Positions 7,054 to 8,627 of a stretch of DNA of 8,627 bases are shown one piece after another. Location of the stretch: contig JAGXHP010000170.1 in assembly GCA_024636135.1 (NCBI GenBank), positions 1 through 8,627 of the forward strand, written 5' to 3'. The notes under the pieces were generated by a model. That model saw only the letters and a list, made by a program, of their open reading frames with translations. It ran no database searches and was not told where the DNA came from. The DNA is from Chloroflexota bacterium (GTDB taxonomy: Bacteria; Chloroflexota; Limnocylindria; QHBO01). Within the stretch, counting starts at the first letter, position 1. Each line of letters opens with the position of its first letter. Position numbers and translations under genes: made by a program.

Positions 7054-7063
7054 ATGGCGCCAT
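7054..7063. repeat. Perfect 10-bp palindrome ATGGCGCCAT in the loop of a larger inverted repeat
   Basis: This palindrome sits inside a wider inverted repeat. ATCGGCGGAAT (7045-7055) pairs with ATTCCG (7071-7076) and, after a 3-nt bulge, with CCGAT (7080-7084). Its first two bases overlap the outer arm, so the two folds compete slightly. Confidence 0.6.
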
Positions 7064-7086
7064 AACGCCGATTCCGGCTCCGATGC

Positions 7087-7100
7087 GCCGACATATCGGC
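7087..7100. repeat. Palindrome 2 (GCCGA-CATA-TCGGC)
   Basis: Exact 5+4+5 copy of the motif, centred 50 nt after palindrome 1. Confidence 0.75.
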
Positions 7101-7122
7101 CCTCTTGTGACCCGGAAGCGCC

Positions 7123-7136
7123 GATCGGGCCCGATC
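7123..7136. repeat. Central perfect palindrome GATCGGGCCCGATC
   Basis: A 14-bp uninterrupted palindrome near the middle of the element. It also gives two CCGATC half-sites exactly 10 nt apart (7121 and 7131). Its centre (7129.5) is 4.5 nt off the dyad axis of the four outer sites. Confidence 0.7.
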
Positions 7137-7149
7137 TGGCCACGCCCTG

Positions 7150-7163
7150 ACCGATACATCGGC
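7150..7163. repeat. Palindrome 3 (ACCGA-TACA-TCGGC)
   Basis: A 5+4+5 copy with one unpaired end base, centred 63 nt after palindrome 2. CCGAT-AC-ATCGG inside it is perfect. Confidence 0.7.
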
Positions 7164-7199
7164 TGGAGAGCGCCCCAGCGGCCGGGGTGGCCACATTCC

Positions 7200-7213
7200 G
7201 ACGATCTATCGGC
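7200..7213. repeat. Palindrome 4 (GACGA-TCTA-TCGGC)
   Basis: A 5+4+5 copy with one mismatch, centred 50 nt after palindrome 3. It is enclosed by an exact inverted repeat, CATTCCG (7194-7200) and CGGAATG (7216-7222). Confidence 0.7.
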
Positions 7214-7241
7214 GCCGGAATGCGTCGGTACGTGGGGCCCG

Positions 7242-8033
7242 TCAGCCCAGGCGCGTGAGGATCGCCTCGCGGTCGAAGATCCAGCTGCCGACCACCAGCG
7301 ACACGCCGATCAGGAACGCCACCACCAGGTCGCCGATGATCACCTGCTGCATGCTGAACGACGCCTGTCCGCTGAAGAAGCCCGCGATCGCCACCCCGAT
7401 GACGGGCAGCACGATGAATCCGCCGATCTGCTGTGCCGTCCGTGCATCGCTGACGCGCGACGAGACGATGATCCCGAGCAGCACGCTGAGCAGGCAGATG
7501 AGCGGCACGAGGGTCAGCATCGCCACCCGCCACACGTCGTTGAAGATCAGCCCGGTCAACGCCGGATCCGCGATCGCCCCGTTCACCAGCCCGTAGAGAA
7601 TGAACACGCCCCAGGTGGCGAACACGGCAGGCATCGCTGAGCTGATGGCCTTGCCGATGAGCAGCTCGCTGACCTCCATCGGCGTCGCCAGCTGGGGCTC
7701 CAGCGAGCGCGCGGTCTTCTCGCCGATGATCGACTGGGTCGCGATCGCCATCGGCACCATGGCCGGGATCAGGAGGAAGTAGGCCATGAAGTTCAGCACG
7801 ATGAACCCCTGCGCGGCGAGCTTCGGCGAGAGATCCGGGAACTGGCTGATGTACTGCTCGATCTGTCCCATCTGCGCCGGGTCGAGCTCGTTGACCTGGA
7901 TGAATGCGACGATCCCGGTGGGGATCGAGGCGAACACGAGAGCGGGGAAGACCACGGTGCCGAGCAGCAGCCGATTGGCAACGAGGTCGCGCAGCTCCTT
8001 GCCGAGGACCGCCGCGATGACCCACGGCCTCAT
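7242..8033 (-). CDS. ABC-2 type exporter permease, NatB-like
   Basis: This is a 263-residue integral membrane protein. Hydrophobic segments lie at about 22-46, 77-99, 129-150, 168-192, 203-220 and 232-252. A polar loop (about 47-75) lies between the first two and is probably outside the cell. The cytoplasmic stretch GEKTARSLEPQLATPMEVSELLIGK (104-128) is the hallmark of ABC-2/NatB permeases ('GEKExxTLExLLxTP'), and the ending FDREAILTRLG is also typical. It forms the membrane half of an exporter with the ATPase encoded just upstream on the same strand. The start codon overlaps the ATPase stop as ATGA, and GAGGTG (8039-8044 on this strand) lies 5 nt before it. Sodium export is the best-known role of NatAB, but drug, lipid or peptide export is equally possible. 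No other transporter component is seen. Confidence 0.9.
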   Translation of the reverse strand: MRPWVIAAVLGKELRDLVANRLLLGTVVFPALVFASIPTGIVAFIQVNELDPAQMGQIEQYISQFPDLSPKLAAQGFIVLNFMAYFLLIPAMVPMAIATQSIIGEKTARSLEPQLATPMEVSELLIGKAISSAMPAVFATWGVFILYGLVNGAIADPALTGLIFNDVWRVAMLTLVPLICLLSVLLGIIVSSRVSDARTAQQIGGFIVLPVIGVAIAGFFSGQASFSMQQVIIGDLVVAFLIGVSLVVGSWIFDREAILTRLG

Positions 8034-8627
8034 GCGTTCACCTCATCCCGCGTGGCCGCCTCACCTACGAGGTCGAGATAGACCTGCTCGAGCGTCGCGA
8101 CCTCCTCGGTCACGCCCACGATCCGCGCCCCCGCCCCGACGAGGGCGTTGACGAGCTCGGGATTGTCGCCGCGCGGCTCACGCACCTCGACCCGCAGCGT
8201 GCCGTCCACCGCCTGCGCGCTCTCGACGAACGGGAGGTCGGCGAGAAGGTCGAGGAACGATGCCGGACGGCGCGCCCCGACGAGGTCGACGCGCACCTGC
8301 GCGGATCGGCCGCGGCGGCGGAGTCGGGCAGGCGTGTCGACCAGCATCAGGGTCCCGCGCATGATCCCGATCCGGTCACACAGCCGCTCGGCCTCGTCCA
8401 GGTTGTGGGTGCAGACGACGATCGAGCGGCCCGCGTCGCGCAGCGTGGCCACGAAGTCGCGGACCACCTTCGCGGCCGATGGGTCAAGGGCGCTCGTCGG
8501 CTCGTCGAGATACACGACCTCCGGCTCGTGGAGCAGTGCCCGCGCGATCGCGACCTTCTGGCGCATCCCCTTGCTGAAGCCGCCCACGCGCCGGTCGCCG
8601 GCATCGGGCAGGCCAACGATCCCGAGA
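8030..8627 (-). CDS. ABC-2 type exporter ATPase, NatA-like (N-terminus beyond window)
   Basis: The last 198 residues are visible; the start, Walker A and Q-loop are off the right edge. The visible part opens LGIVGLPDAGDRRVGGFSKGMRQKVAIARALL, where FSKGM is the ABC signature in the variant usual for exporter ATPases of this group. Walker B and the catalytic Glu are in VVYLDEPTSALDP, which also carries the D-loop, and the switch His is in VVCTHNLDEAE. After about residue 110 of the fragment there is a C-terminal extension of about 90 residues (RRRGRSAQVRVDL...EEVATLEQVYLDLVGE), common in NatA/CcmA-like ATPases. It energises the permease whose gene overlaps its stop codon by 4 nt. The first ATG/GTG-like codon in the fragment (GTG 8587) lies inside the conserved domain and is not the true start. 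Confidence 0.93.
   Translation of the reverse strand, partial: LGIVGLPDAGDRRVGGFSKGMRQKVAIARALLHEPEVVYLDEPTSALDPSAAKVVRDFVATLRDAGRSIVVCTHNLDEAERLCDRIGIMRGTLMLVDTPARLRRRGRSAQVRVDLVGARRPASFLDLLADLPFVESAQAVDGTLRVEVREPRGDNPELVNALVGAGARIVGVTEEVATLEQVYLDLVGEAATRDEVNA

Larger units (their letters stand above)
7034..7216. repeat. Imperfect inverted-repeat (MITE-like or structured) element in the convergent intergenic gap
   Basis: The 206-nt gap between the convergent genes contains no credible coding sequence but is rich in palindromes. Bases 7034-7056 and the reverse complement of 7194-7216 agree at 20 of 23 positions; the mismatches are at 7035, 7043 and 7049. Four related palindromes are centred at 7043.5, 7093.5, 7156.5 and 7206.5, symmetric about 7125. 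By hand alignment, the arms between the outer and inner sites also pair at roughly 28 of 48 positions. The left end covers the last two bases of the upstream gene's stop codon. No target-site duplication was identified. It may be a degenerate miniature inverted-repeat element, a long RNA hairpin acting as a bidirectional terminator, or a cluster of protein-binding sites. The symmetry is seen; the role is not known. Confidence 0.65.

Noticed and set aside
7036..7241. Riboswitch or CRISPR-like repeat array in the convergent gap
   Set aside because: The gap lies downstream of both genes, so a riboswitch would have no target. The repeats are short palindromes with unequal spacing and no spacer-repeat unit, unlike CRISPR.
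6978..7640. Plus-strand open frame crossing the palindromic gap into the permease gene
   Set aside because: It overlaps the end of one gene out of frame and runs antisense to the membrane segments of the ABC-2 permease. Its product is low-complexity His/Asp/Arg sequence.
5593..8025. Very long minus-strand open frame opposite the CNBD and HicB/DinB-like genes and running through the palindromic gap
   Set aside because: Its translation is rich in Arg, Gly and Ala with no family pattern, and it is antisense or out of frame to genes with clear motifs. Long empty frames are expected at this GC content.

Overview
The window is about two-thirds G+C and densely coded, with ATGA and 1-nt gene overlaps, several GTG starts and only short gaps. 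It contains no rRNA, tRNA, CRISPR array, transposase or phage gene. The composition, the frequent GTG starts and one candidate leaderless promoter (TANNNT a few bases before an ATG) fit a high-GC bacterium such as an actinomycete or a soil/freshwater Chloroflexota lineage. The sequence alone does not decide between these.

Region 1 (1-5865, + strand) is a carbohydrate uptake and breakdown cluster. It holds the C-terminal end of an extracellular sugar-binding protein, a 14-bp perfect hairpin, two MalF/MalG-type permeases (overlapping ATGA), and an endonuclease/exonuclease/phosphatase (EEP)-fold hydrolase that overlaps the second permease by 1 nt. After 69 nt comes a complete family 38 glycoside hydrolase (alpha-mannosidase type). 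No transport ATPase is visible; CUT1 transporters often share a distant MsmK/UgpC-like ATPase. The simplest reading is import of a mannose-containing oligosaccharide or glycoconjugate followed by cytoplasmic breakdown. The EEP enzyme suggests that the substrate may carry a phosphodiester.

Region 2 (5866-7035, + strand) holds two small genes 12 nt apart: a stand-alone cyclic-nucleotide-binding-domain protein, and a conserved uncharacterised protein. The latter looks like a HicB-type N-terminal fold joined to a DinB-like helical part with an HxxxH motif.

Region 3 (7036-7241) is the gap between convergent genes. It is packed with short palindromes arranged almost symmetrically. Four GCCGA-N4-TCGGC-like sites lie at spacings of 50, 63 and 50 nt, and the two ends are inverted copies matching at 20 of 23 positions. 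This looks like a decayed miniature inverted-repeat element or a structured RNA/terminator region, and is the most unusual feature of the window.

Region 4 (7242-8627, - strand) is an ABC-2 type exporter: a NatB-like permease preceded by, and overlapping ATGA with, its NatA-like ATPase. The N-terminus of the ATPase, including Walker A, is beyond the window end.
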